This document shows, in pieces, positions 7,897-19,391 of a stretch of 64,000 bases of DNA. Origin of the DNA: PVC group bacterium (GTDB taxonomy: Bacteria > Verrucomicrobiota > Kiritimatiellia > CAIKKV01 > CAITUY01); contig CAMBRF010000001.1 of the NCBI GenBank assembly GCA_945870225.1, positions 248,001 to 312,000 of the forward strand. Direction: 5' to 3'. Both the position numbers and the translations under genes were made by a program. The notes under the pieces are model-generated. The model worked only from the letters and a program-made list of their open reading frames with translations. It searched no databases and was not told the DNA's origin. The stretch's first letter is position 1, and every line of letters starts with the position of its first letter.

Positions 7897-10233
7897 ATGC
7901 GCAAGACAACAATATGGGCTGGGTTATTGGTTGTGGTTTTGGCCGGGCAGGTGGCATGGGCGGACCTGCGTCTGCCCCGTGTTTTCAGCCATAACATGGT
8001 TTTGCAGCGGGACAAGCCTGTTTCGGTCTGGGGGTGGTCGGTGCCGGGCGATACCGTTGCCGTCTCTTTTGGCGGTCAAACCCAGCGCGCGCAAGCCGGC
8101 AAGGATGGCGGGTGGAAGGTCATTCTGAAAAAGATGCCGGCTTCCAATGATCCCCGTGAGCTGGTGGTTGCCTCCCGAATGTCAGGCGTCCAGCTGAAAC
8201 TGATCAACATCCTGGTCGGTGATATCTGGTTATGCTCCGGTCAGTCCAATATGGGATGGAATCTGGCGATGTCCCAGAATGGCGAACTGGCGGCGACGCA
8301 AGCCAACGATCCCATGTTGAGATTTGTCTCGGTTGAGCAAAAGGTGTCCCGCTTGCCCGCCGATGATGTGAGTGCCGGGAATTGGCAGGTGTGCGACACC
8401 AATACGGCGCGCCAGGCTTCGGCGGTGGCCTATTTCTTCGGACGGAAATTGCGGTGTGAACTTAATGTTCCGGTGGGCTTGCTGGTGTCGGCCTGGGGCG
8501 GGACCAAGATTGAACCCTGGACCTCCCCGGCCGGGTATGACTCCGTTCCGTCGTTGGTGGGGAAAAACCAGCTCTGTGAGGAAGCCCTGAAGTCGCCTTC
8601 CTCAATCGGCCATCCTAGCAGCGCGTATAATGCCATGATCGCCCCGCTATCCCCGTTCGCCATCCGGGGTTTCATCTGGTATCAGGGTGAGTCCAATGTG
8701 TCGGACGACGGGCTGAATTTCGCGGACCGGCAGCGCGCCTTGATCAATGGCTGGCGTCTTGCCTGGAAGGATAACAAACTGCCTTTCTATATCGTGCAAA
8801 TCTGTCCCTACCTTTACGGCGGTCAGAACCTACAGTTCCTCTGGATGGCTCAAAGCGAAGTGGTCGCCCAGGTGCCTCATACGGGTATGGCGATCACGAC
8901 GGATGTGGGTGAGCTTCAGAACATTCACCCTCTTCAGAAGGAGGAAGTTGGCGAGCGATTGGCCCTTCTGGCCCTGGCCAAGACCTATGGCCGTTCGGAT
9001 TCCCTCTATACCGGGCCGATTTACCGGTCCAGGAAGGTGGAGGGGAGGAAGATCCGCCTTCGCTTTGATCAGGCCGACGGCGGATTGGTTTTGCCTCCGG
9101 GACAGACACCAGGCACATTTGAAATAGCCGGAGCGGATCGCGACTTTGTTCCCGCCCAAGCTGCCGTGGAGGGAGATTCTGTTCTTGTCTGGAGTGAGGC
9201 GGTTCCCAACCCCAGGGAGGTCCGGTTTGGTTGGACGGTTACGCCGGCAACGAATCTGGTTAATCGGGCGGGTATTCCGGTCATGCCTTTCTGGACGGAT
9301 ATGAAAGCGTGCCATGCCAGCTTTGCGCTTACCCGCGTGATGAACCTGCACGAGACCGTGGTTCCCGCCACCGACCCGCGCGTGACCATCCGGGAAGTGG
9401 TCACCAACATTTTTCCCAAGACGGTGACCTATCGCTATCAATGGCAGACTGATAACACCGCCTGGAAAATGGAGCCGGCCGGCGGTGAGCTGACCTTGGC
9501 GGGTGGTGGCGCGGCTGAGCTTGCGGGGGCAGGTGTTCTCGTCGACAAAACGAAGCCCCTGCCGCTTCCTGTTTTGGTTTTGCGGGCTTCGGTGTTGGGA
9601 GGCGAAGGGGTGATCAGGCACCAACTGAACGCCTGGTTTCAGCGGTTGGCGGTGGTGACCCAGGCCGGTCCGCAGGCGAAAGACGGTGAGGCTGTCTCCG
9701 GGTTTGGTGATGCGCGAACCGGAGCCCCGATGCCCCATGACACCTCCTTCAGGGCGGTTTACGATTCCCAGGCGCTGCATCTGTTTGTAACGGCGCACGA
9801 ACCGGACATGAAACGTCTGGTGGCGAAGGTCACTGAGCGGGATGGGCCGGTTTGGAAGGATGACTCCCTTGAGGTTTACCTTCTGCCGGGGAGTGATCTG
9901 AATGGTCGCTACTATCACCTGGTTTCCAATGCCGAGGGTGCCCAATACGATGGGATGGGCGGACCCGGCTGCGGGGCGTTCGGGGATCCCAAGTGGAATG
10001 GCGAGTGGCAGGCCATCGCCCGCAAGGATGCCGAATCCTACACGGTGGAATTCGTGATTCCCTACAAGACTTTAGGCGTGTCGGCCCCCGCGCCGGGCAC
10101 GACCTGGGTGCTCAATATCTGCCGTAACCGGCATCCCCGTGGTCCGGGCGAAAAGCTTGAGCTTTCATCCTGGTCGCAAACGGCGGGTGTTTACCATACA
10201 CCCTCGCGGTTTGGCGTACTGTTGTTCCGCTAG
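7897..10233 (+). CDS. Secreted sialate-O-acetylesterase-type esterase with CBM9-like C-terminal domain
   Basis: A 778-aa exported enzyme. It has a signal peptide (about residues 1-22, ending AWA), a beta-rich N-terminal domain (HNMVLQRDKPVSVWG) and the SGNH/SASA esterase core with the nucleophile Ser in CSGQSNMGWNL. Further blocks of the core include SAWGGTKIEPWTSP and GFIWYQGESNV. The last 190 residues resemble family-9-type carbohydrate-binding or DOMON-like beta-sandwiches. Enzymes of this type remove O-acetyl groups from sialic acids or other glycans. The start at 7897 follows AAAGGA by 6 nt; the longer frame upstream adds an unlikely hydrophilic leader before the signal peptide. It is convergent with the GH130 gene, 6 nt away. 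Confidence 0.9.
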   Translation: MRKTTIWAGLLVVVLAGQVAWADLRLPRVFSHNMVLQRDKPVSVWGWSVPGDTVAVSFGGQTQRAQAGKDGGWKVILKKMPASNDPRELVVASRMSGVQLKLINILVGDIWLCSGQSNMGWNLAMSQNGELAATQANDPMLRFVSVEQKVSRLPADDVSAGNWQVCDTNTARQASAVAYFFGRKLRCELNVPVGLLVSAWGGTKIEPWTSPAGYDSVPSLVGKNQLCEEALKSPSSIGHPSSAYNAMIAPLSPFAIRGFIWYQGESNVSDDGLNFADRQRALINGWRLAWKDNKLPFYIVQICPYLYGGQNLQFLWMAQSEVVAQVPHTGMAITTDVGELQNIHPLQKEEVGERLALLALAKTYGRSDSLYTGPIYRSRKVEGRKIRLRFDQADGGLVLPPGQTPGTFEIAGADRDFVPAQAAVEGDSVLVWSEAVPNPREVRFGWTVTPATNLVNRAGIPVMPFWTDMKACHASFALTRVMNLHETVVPATDPRVTIREVVTNIFPKTVTYRYQWQTDNTAWKMEPAGGELTLAGGGAAELAGAGVLVDKTKPLPLPVLVLRASVLGGEGVIRHQLNAWFQRLAVVTQAGPQAKDGEAVSGFGDARTGAPMPHDTSFRAVYDSQALHLFVTAHEPDMKRLVAKVTERDGPVWKDDSLEVYLLPGSDLNGRYYHLVSNAEGAQYDGMGGPGCGAFGDPKWNGEWQAIARKDAESYTVEFVIPYKTLGVSAPAPGTTWVLNICRNRHPRGPGEKLELSSWSQTAGVYHTPSRFGVLLFR

Positions 10234-10239
10234 GAAATC

Positions 10240-11169
10240 TTATCGGGCGGCCAGGCAGTACTTGACGAGCTTTTGAACGGTTGTCGTCGCCAGGCACATG
10301 CGGGTGTCGGCGCCGGCATAGTAAACGTTCAACGTTCCATCCGGCATCTCCACGGCACCGGCGGTGAAGACCACGTTGGGTGACTGCCCCATGCATTCGT
10401 AAGGCTTTTCGGCGGCAAGAATGAAGTCACGCGGCGCGGCGATTACCTTGGAGGGATCCTTCAGATCGAGCAGCGCAGCCGCCAGGTAGTAGTTTTCGGA
10501 TGAGCAGGTCTTGGCGGTGGCATGATAGATGATCAGCCATCCCTTCGAGGTCTTGATCGGAATGGCTCCCGGGCCGCTCTTGGCCGTGTTCCAGGGCGTC
10601 AGCGGAAGGTTGACCGGCATCGATTGTCCCCAGAATTCGAGATCGGGTGAATAGCTGACCCAGACTCGCCCGGAACTGTCGATATTCTGCGGACGGTCCA
10701 GCCTGGCATACATTCCGTTGATTTTCTCGGGGAACAGCACGGCATTCCGGTTGCTCGGCTGGCCGAGGTGTCGGAACGGCTTGAGGGTGACGAAGTCGCG
10801 TGTGGTCGCCATGCCGATGCAGGAGCCCCAGTGGCCAAGCCACGTGGCGTGACACAGATAATAGAGGTTGCCGATCTTGGTGATCCGCATGTCGAAGCGG
10901 TGGCCTTTCCCGCAGAGTTTCTCCGTCTCGGTCAGCGGGTAGATGACGGGTTTTGTCGCCACGTCGAAATGCAGGCCGTCCTTGCTGGTGGCGACATAAA
11001 AATCCGTCTCGCGTTTGCAATTCTCCACGCGCAGGAGCAGCAGGACCTTGCCCTTGAACCAGGTGGCTCCGGCATTGAACACGGAGTAACAGTGGAACGG
11101 CATGTCCTCCGGTGAAAGGATCGGATTGTTCTCGTAGCGTTCGAGCGGACCTTGTTGCTTCAGTATCAT
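10240..11169 (-). CDS. Glycoside hydrolase family 130 protein (beta-mannoside phosphorylase-like)
   Basis: A 309-aa cytoplasmic five-bladed beta-propeller enzyme of GH130, whose members phosphorolyse or hydrolyse beta-1,2- or beta-1,4-linked mannosides. Family marks are RYENNPIL near the N-terminus, VFNAGAT, the FDMRITKI block with the expected catalytic-acid Asp, and AVEMPDGTLNVYYAGADT near the C-terminus. The length is usual for the family (about 300-350). It sits beside a secreted esterase and a permease, which suggests uptake and breakdown of decorated mannose-containing glycans. The subfamily, and so the exact linkage, cannot be told. Confidence 0.88.
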   Translation of the reverse strand: MILKQQGPLERYENNPILSPEDMPFHCYSVFNAGATWFKGKVLLLLRVENCKRETDFYVATSKDGLHFDVATKPVIYPLTETEKLCGKGHRFDMRITKIGNLYYLCHATWLGHWGSCIGMATTRDFVTLKPFRHLGQPSNRNAVLFPEKINGMYARLDRPQNIDSSGRVWVSYSPDLEFWGQSMPVNLPLTPWNTAKSGPGAIPIKTSKGWLIIYHATAKTCSSENYYLAAALLDLKDPSKVIAAPRDFILAAEKPYECMGQSPNVVFTAGAVEMPDGTLNVYYAGADTRMCLATTTVQKLVKYCLAAR

Positions 11170-11254
11170 GGAATGTCTCCTTGTTCGTTGACGGGTGAAA
11201 TAAATGTCAGAACAGCGTCATAAAAACAAGCACGACGTTAAGGTGGCTGCGGCG

Positions 11255-12070
11255 TCAGGGCCGGATCCCGCCGGTTGAGAGGAGGCTGGTCAGCAGTCTG
11301 ATATCGATCATCAGAAGCAGCAAGGCAAAGCCTTTTCGAAGCAGGGAGACGGGTGCCCGGTAGGATAGCCAGGCACCCAGCGGAGCGAACAGCATGCTCA
11401 TCACGGCGATGCCCGCCACGGCGGGAAGATGGACGTAGCCGATTGAGAAAGCCGGCCGCAGGGGAGCTCCGCTGCCTGAAATCATGAACCCCGTTGTTCC
11501 GGCCAGGGCAATAAAGAATCCAACCGCCGCCGAGGTTCCGATGGCCCGGCGCATATCCATGTTGCACCAGACAAAAAAGGGGACCATCATGTTGCCGCCC
11601 CCGAGTCCGACCAGACTCGACATGAGGCCGATCAGGCCGCCCGTGGTCGACAGGCCCACCGGCCCCGGCAGTGAGCGGGAGGCATGCGCCGGGCGCTTGT
11701 TCAGCATCTGATAGATCACATAAAACAGAAACACCACGAAAATCCATTGCAGGATCAGAGTGGAGGTGTGGGCGGCGACCCAGGCTCCGGCCAGTGTCCC
11801 GCCGATGACGCCGGGGCTGAAGCGCCTGACCGTATTCCAGTCCACCGTTCCGCGCAGATGATGAGACCACAAGCTCGAGATTGAGGTGAAGAGGATGCTG
11901 GCCATGGAGGTGCCGAGGGCCAGATGTTGCAGGGAATCTGGAGGGAAACCACTGGCCATAAACAGAAATATCAGGGCCGGCACGACGACGGTGCCGCCGC
12001 CCACTCCCAGCAGCCCTGCCAGCAGCCCCACGCCGATTCCCAGCAGGCCATACCCTAACCAGATTGTCAT
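11255..12070 (-). CDS. TauE/SafE family membrane permease
   Basis: A 271-aa inner-membrane protein with about eight transmembrane segments in two repeated halves. Each half starts with a Gly-rich helix (GLLAGLLGVGGGTVVVPAL; GLMSSLVGLGGGNMMVPFF), the hallmark of the TauE/SafE/YfcA family. Members export sulfite, sulfoacetate or related small anions. The start at 12070 is preferred to the longer open frame, which would run antisense through the aroC start. A good promoter lies just upstream. Next to glycan genes it could deal with sulfated or sulfonated compounds, but that is speculative. Confidence 0.88.
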   Translation of the reverse strand: MTIWLGYGLLGIGVGLLAGLLGVGGGTVVVPALIFLFMASGFPPDSLQHLALGTSMASILFTSISSLWSHHLRGTVDWNTVRRFSPGVIGGTLAGAWVAAHTSTLILQWIFVVFLFYVIYQMLNKRPAHASRSLPGPVGLSTTGGLIGLMSSLVGLGGGNMMVPFFVWCNMDMRRAIGTSAAVGFFIALAGTTGFMISGSGAPLRPAFSIGYVHLPAVAGIAVMSMLFAPLGAWLSYRAPVSLLRKGFALLLLMIDIRLLTSLLSTGGIRP

Positions 12071-12093
12071 GACGTTCCTTATTTGAACATCTG

Positions 12094-12123
12094 AGTATAC
12101 TTGAGTCGCCGTCTGGTCGGCAA
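12094..12123 (-). promoter_or_regulatory. Probable sigma70-type promoter for the TauE/SafE gene
   Basis: On the minus strand TTGCCG (complement of 12118-12123) and TATACT (complement of 12094-12099) are 18 nt apart, about 24 nt before the ATG at 12070. The match is 4/6 and 5/6 to consensus. Confidence 0.45.
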
Positions 12124-12182
12124 GAAACCGTTGCCACCGGTGTACCGGATTTCGTATGGTCTCAGGAATCGGAGAAACAGCC

Positions 12183-14736
<2,554 letters not shown>

Positions 14737-14808
14737 TGGGAACCGGTTCGCGGGTGGGGTGATGGTTCGGGTGGGCGGCCCTTGAGGCGCCAAAGAGGAG
14801 TGAGGGTT

Positions 14809-17334
14809 ATGGATAAGAAGGCAATCTGGAAATGGCTGTTACTGCTGGTGTTGGTCATGGCGTCCCTGGCGACGGTTTTGCCGTTGGGGAAGAAGATACG
14901 CCTGGGCCTTGACCTGAAAGGTGGAACCAGTTTCACCGTTGAGATCGATCAGGATGCCTTGGCGGCTCAACTGCGTGAGGCGAACAAGGAACTCACCGAG
15001 GAGAAGATCCTTAACACCCTGCCTGCCAAGGTCAGTGAAGCCCAGGGGCGTGCCCTCGAAGTTATTCGTAATCGCGTGGATGGGTTGGGGATTTCCGAGC
15101 CGATTATCTACCCCGAGAAAGCCAGCCGGATTGTGGTGCAACTTCCCGGCGTGGGCGAGAAGAAGAGGGAAGAGGCACGGGCCGCCATCAAGCGCGCCGC
15201 GTTTCTTTCGTTCCGTATGGTGCATGAGAAGAATTCAGAGTTAATCGACAAGCTGTTCGATAAGGATCCTCCTCCCGGGTTTAAGGTGGTTTCGCTGAGT
15301 GAGAACGGGACCAGCCGGAATTATTACAAGCGCGACAAGACGGCTGTTCCGGACGACAAAATGGATCAGGAGTTCCGCGCGAAGCAGGCGGCGTTCCATG
15401 CTCCGTCCGGGTGCGATATGCTTCTGGAAAAAAATCTCGTTCAGGGGCAGGACGTTTATATTCCCTTTTTTGTTGAAAAGCGGACGCAACTGACCGGTGA
15501 TACGCTGAAAAGCGCCCGGGTTGAGTATGATACGATGAATCAGCCGCGGGTGAGTATTGAATTTGACGCCCGGGGTACCAAGAAGTTTGCCCAAGTCACA
15601 AGAGATTACGCGCCGGGCGGTGCCCGCAATCCGAATCCACAAGTGGGGCGTCAGATGGGCATCGTGCTCGACGACACCCTTTTCTCGGCCCCGGTCATCC
15701 GGGAGCCTATTTACGGCGGCCAGGCGGAGATCAGCGGCAGTTTCACGGTGTCTGAGGCGGCTCAACTCGCCAACGTCCTGCGGTCCGGATCGCTGCCGGC
15801 CCCGGTGAAAATCGTGGAAGAACGGACCATCGATCCGAGCCTGGGTGCGGATGCCGTGGATAGCGGCGTCAAAGCGGGGCTCATGGGGATAGTGGCGATC
15901 ATTGTGCTGATGGCCCTGTACTATCTGGTCAGCGGGCTGCTGGCGGATATGGCCCTGATTCTGAATGTGGTACTGCTGCCCTTGGGCATGATCGTGGTGG
16001 CGGGAGTGCTGGGGATCTTCGCCAAGGATGCGAGGGGTGGCGGGGCCATTGCCCTTCCCGTTTTGACCTTGCCGGGCATCGCGGGAATCGCGCTGTCGAT
16101 CGGTATGGCGGTCGACGCCAATGTGCTGATTTTTGAGCGGATCCGGGAAGAACTCCGCTCGGGCAAGAGCCTGTTGTCATCGGTTCAGTTTGGATTCCAA
16201 CGCGCCCTGACGGCAATCCTGGACTCGAATTTGACGACGGTGATCACAGCCATCATTCTGTTCATCATGGGGTCGGGCCCGGTCCGGGGGTATGCCGTTA
16301 CCCTGATCGCAGGTCTGATTGTCAGCGTCTACACCGCCGTTATTGTGACGCGCATGGGGTTCAATCTGATCGCCAGTCGTACCTCCAGCACGGGGGTCCT
16401 GAAAATGATGCAGGCCATCAAGCCGACGAATTTTGACTTCATGAAGCCTTGGAAAATGGCGCTGGGTCTATCGGTGGTTGTCATTATGGTGTCGTGGGGG
16501 CTCATGATCTCGCATGGCATGAAGGATCCGACGACGGTTTTCGGTGTGGATTTCACCGGGGGCTCGCAGTTGACTTTCAGCTTTAACCAGAAGGTGGGCG
16601 TGGACCAGCTTCGCTCAGCTATGGAGGCGGGGGGTGTGAAGGATGCCACTCCGCTTTATCAGAAGGAAATGCAGAGCGGGAAGGAATTCCTACTGGTCAA
16701 GGCAGGCGGTTCCGAGGAGGGTGCCAAGATCGAGGATGTCGTCACGAAGCAGTTTGCGGCTTCGGGATTCAAACTGCTCCAGAAGGATGATGTGGGTCCG
16801 CAAATCGGGGCCGAACTCAAGGAGAAGGCGCTGATCGCGATGGGCTTGTCGCTGCTCGCGATGATCATCTACATCTGGTACCGTTTTGAGTTGGGCTTTG
16901 GCATGGGGGCCGTTGCGGCGTTGTTCCATGACGTTCTGATCACAGCCGGGGTCTGTCACTTGCTGGGCGTGCAAATGAATATGACGGTCATGGCCGCCTT
17001 GATGACCATCGTCGGGTACTCCGTCAATGATACGATCGTGATTTTTGACCGGATTCGGGAGGATATCCACATCACCCGCGGCAAGTCGTTTACGGATATC
17101 TGCAATCAGAGCATGAACGAGACCCTAAGCCGTACCCTGTTGACGAACTTCCTGACGTTTGTTTCGGTGCTCTGTCTGCTGGTTTTCGGCGGCGGGGCGA
17201 TCCGGGACTTCTCGATCGCGATGTTCATCGGTATGATTTCGGGAACGTATTCCACGATCTACATTGCCACGCCGGTGGTGCTCCTGTGGTACCGTTTCAA
17301 GACGCCTGACTTGGGGTCCAGCCCGGGCAAGTGA
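14809..17334 (+). CDS. secDF: SecD-SecF fusion protein translocase subunit
   Basis: An 841-aa RND-type inner-membrane protein with SecD and SecF in one chain. SecD (about residues 1-520) starts with one helix, then the LGLDLKGGT motif, the P1 periplasmic domain and five helices ending in SIGMAVDANVLIFERIREE. SecF (about 540-841) repeats the plan with GVDFTGGSQL and VGYSVNDTIVIFDRIRED. The complex uses the proton gradient to pull exported proteins across the membrane. The start at 14809 follows AGAGGAGTGAGGG; an upstream ATG at 14782 would add nine charged residues. Its stop overlaps recJ by 4 nt. Confidence 0.96.
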   Translation: MDKKAIWKWLLLLVLVMASLATVLPLGKKIRLGLDLKGGTSFTVEIDQDALAAQLREANKELTEEKILNTLPAKVSEAQGRALEVIRNRVDGLGISEPIIYPEKASRIVVQLPGVGEKKREEARAAIKRAAFLSFRMVHEKNSELIDKLFDKDPPPGFKVVSLSENGTSRNYYKRDKTAVPDDKMDQEFRAKQAAFHAPSGCDMLLEKNLVQGQDVYIPFFVEKRTQLTGDTLKSARVEYDTMNQPRVSIEFDARGTKKFAQVTRDYAPGGARNPNPQVGRQMGIVLDDTLFSAPVIREPIYGGQAEISGSFTVSEAAQLANVLRSGSLPAPVKIVEERTIDPSLGADAVDSGVKAGLMGIVAIIVLMALYYLVSGLLADMALILNVVLLPLGMIVVAGVLGIFAKDARGGGAIALPVLTLPGIAGIALSIGMAVDANVLIFERIREELRSGKSLLSSVQFGFQRALTAILDSNLTTVITAIILFIMGSGPVRGYAVTLIAGLIVSVYTAVIVTRMGFNLIASRTSSTGVLKMMQAIKPTNFDFMKPWKMALGLSVVVIMVSWGLMISHGMKDPTTVFGVDFTGGSQLTFSFNQKVGVDQLRSAMEAGGVKDATPLYQKEMQSGKEFLLVKAGGSEEGAKIEDVVTKQFAASGFKLLQKDDVGPQIGAELKEKALIAMGLSLLAMIIYIWYRFELGFGMGAVAALFHDVLITAGVCHLLGVQMNMTVMAALMTIVGYSVNDTIVIFDRIREDIHITRGKSFTDICNQSMNETLSRTLLTNFLTFVSVLCLLVFGGGAIRDFSIAMFIGMISGTYSTIYIATPVVLLWYRFKTPDLGSSPGK

Positions 17335-19046
17335 AACGCTGGCGGTTAGTCGAAGGTCTCGACGAACCGGCCGGGTCTCTGGCCCGGCATTCCGGTCTGC
17401 CGCACCCGCTGGCGCGCGCCCTTGTGGCGCGCGGGGTGCCATCTGCGACGGAGGCCGACCGGTTTCTCAAGCCACGTCTCAGCGCGCTTTCCGACCCATT
17501 GAGCCTGCCGGGAATGGCCTCCGCCGTTGATCGCATCTGGCGGGCCATTCGCGACAAGGAACCGGTTGCGGTTTATGGCGACTACGATGTGGACGGCGTG
17601 ACGAGTGCCGCCCTGATGGTCCGGGTTCTGGGCAAACTGGGGGCCCGGGTTTCCGCCTGCCTGCCCAACCGCATCGAGGAGGGCTATGGGCTCAGTCCCG
17701 AATCGCTTGAGCGCTGCATCGGGAAGTTCCATCCCCATCTGATCGTCACCACGGATTGCGGATCAGGATCCGTGGAGGCCGTCGCGCTGGCGCGCAAGGA
17801 AGGAATCGATGTGGTGGTGACCGATCATCACGAGATCACCGGGGTTCCTGCCGAAGCGGTTGCCGTGGTGAATCCCAAACTTGGCGACGATGTCTCCGCC
17901 CGCATGCTGGCCGGGGTGGGGGTGGCGTTCAAGGTTTGCCACGCCTTGCTTAAAGTGGGCCGCGACCGGCGTCTGGCGGTAGCCGAGACGGTGGACCTTC
18001 GCGATTATCTTGACCTGGTTGCACTGGGCACGATCGCGGACGTGGTTCCGCTCCTTCACGAGAACCGTATCCTGGCCCGGCATGGCCTGACCTGTCTGAA
18101 CAGCACGGGTCGCGTGGGTCTGCGCGCCCTGGCCGATGTGGCGGGAGTGAGCGGGGAAATGGGGGCCTATCACGTTGGCTTTGTCCTGGGGCCCCGGATC
18201 AATGCGGCGGGGCGGATGGGTCAGGCGGAAGCGGCCCTGGAGCTTCTGTTGACGGATCAGCCTTCCCGTGCGCGAGAGCTTGCCGCCAGCCTGGACGCCT
18301 CCAACCGGGAGCGCAAGCGGATCGAGACTGAAATCACCGAAGCGGCCATTGCCCGGATTGACGCCCTGTTCGATCCAACGTCCCATTATGGCATTGTGGT
18401 CGGTGAGCCCGGTTGGCATGTGGGAGTGATCGGCATTGTGGCCTCACGGTTGGCGGCTCGGTATGGCCGGCCTGCCGTGGTGGTCGGATTTGATGCGGAT
18501 GGGATCGGTCGCGGTTCCTGTCGGAGCGTGCCGGGGTTTGACCTCGTCCGGGGGCTTAAATCATGTGAAGACCATCTTTCCCAATTTGGCGGCCATGCGA
18601 TGGCCGCAGGGCTGGAGGTGAAGCATGCCGATTTTACCCGGTTCAGTGAGGCATTCCAGCAGGCTTGTCAACAAGCGCTCGCGGGGCAGGATCTCACCAC
18701 CGTATTGGATTTGGACGCCTGGGTTTCCCTTGGCGAGATCTTCAGCCCCGGGTTTAGCGAGACCCTCGGCCTATTGGGACCGTTCGGAGAGGGGAATCCG
18801 GAGCCTGTCTGGGGGGTGCGGGGCGTGAGCTTGATCGGACCGCCACGGATTTTAAAGGAGCGGCACTTGAAGATGACGGTGGGAATCGGAAACCGGCAGT
18901 GCGAGGCCATCGGGTTCGGCATGGGTGATCGGGACGTTCCGGACGGCGAACTGGATCTCGCCTTTGTCCTGCGTGAGAACACCTACATGGGGCGGACAAA
19001 TCTGCAACTGCAGCTGCAGGATTTCAGGCCGGCGGAAGATGAATAA
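17331..19046 (+). CDS. recJ: Single-stranded-DNA-specific 5'-3' exonuclease
   Basis: A 571-aa DHH-family nuclease acting in recombination and mismatch repair. The DHH-domain motifs are VYGDYDVDGVTSAAL (motif I), TTDCGS, VTDHHEI (the DHH motif) and LVALGTIADVVPL. The C-terminal half carries the DHHA1 domain (GRGSCRSVPGFDLV, QFGGHAMAAGL) and the OB-like tail. The length is typical. The start is GTG at 17331, overlapping the secDF stop by 4 nt, so it is probably coupled to the export operon rather than having its own promoter. Confidence 0.96.
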   Translation: MKRWRLVEGLDEPAGSLARHSGLPHPLARALVARGVPSATEADRFLKPRLSALSDPLSLPGMASAVDRIWRAIRDKEPVAVYGDYDVDGVTSAALMVRVLGKLGARVSACLPNRIEEGYGLSPESLERCIGKFHPHLIVTTDCGSGSVEAVALARKEGIDVVVTDHHEITGVPAEAVAVVNPKLGDDVSARMLAGVGVAFKVCHALLKVGRDRRLAVAETVDLRDYLDLVALGTIADVVPLLHENRILARHGLTCLNSTGRVGLRALADVAGVSGEMGAYHVGFVLGPRINAAGRMGQAEAALELLLTDQPSRARELAASLDASNRERKRIETEITEAAIARIDALFDPTSHYGIVVGEPGWHVGVIGIVASRLAARYGRPAVVVGFDADGIGRGSCRSVPGFDLVRGLKSCEDHLSQFGGHAMAAGLEVKHADFTRFSEAFQQACQQALAGQDLTTVLDLDAWVSLGEIFSPGFSETLGLLGPFGEGNPEPVWGVRGVSLIGPPRILKERHLKMTVGIGNRQCEAIGFGMGDRDVPDGELDLAFVLRENTYMGRTNLQLQLQDFRPAEDE

Positions 19047-19133
19047 CCGGGTGGCTGGACAGTATTTCACGGATTCGTTATAACTTTTCCGGCTGTTGAA
19101 GTGGCGAGGGTCTCTGCAGAAAGGTGTGAGGAT

Positions 19134-19391
19134 ATGGAGGAATTATCCGTGATGGAGGTGGAGCGGAAACTGATCGGAGAAATCGCCACCATTCTTTGTG
19201 TGGACCCTGCCGCCGTCAAGCCCGATGTCCCGTTGCCCTCTCTGGGGCTCGATTCTATGGGGTTTGTGGAGCTCCTTGTGGTCGTTGAGAAGGTTTTCAA
19301 CCTTCGCCTGATGGATTCCGGGCTCACCCGTGAGGACTTTGAAACGGTTCATGCGCTGGCCTGCCGCATCAACCGGGGCCCCGAGGCATGA
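19134..19391 (+). CDS. Acyl carrier protein
   Basis: An 85-aa phosphopantetheine carrier. The attachment Ser is in the GLDSMGFVEL motif, preceded by an acidic helix and followed by a second helix with VVVEKVF. It is not the fatty-acid ACP by context: it is coupled by a 4-nt overlap to a condensation-like acyltransferase and followed by an AMP ligase. The start is uncertain. ATG 19134 has AAGG nine nt upstream, ATG 19152 has GGAGG eleven nt upstream, and a GTG at 19101 is also in frame. Confidence 0.88.
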   Translation: MEELSVMEVERKLIGEIATILCVDPAAVKPDVPLPSLGLDSMGFVELLVVVEKVFNLRLMDSGLTREDFETVHALACRINRGPEA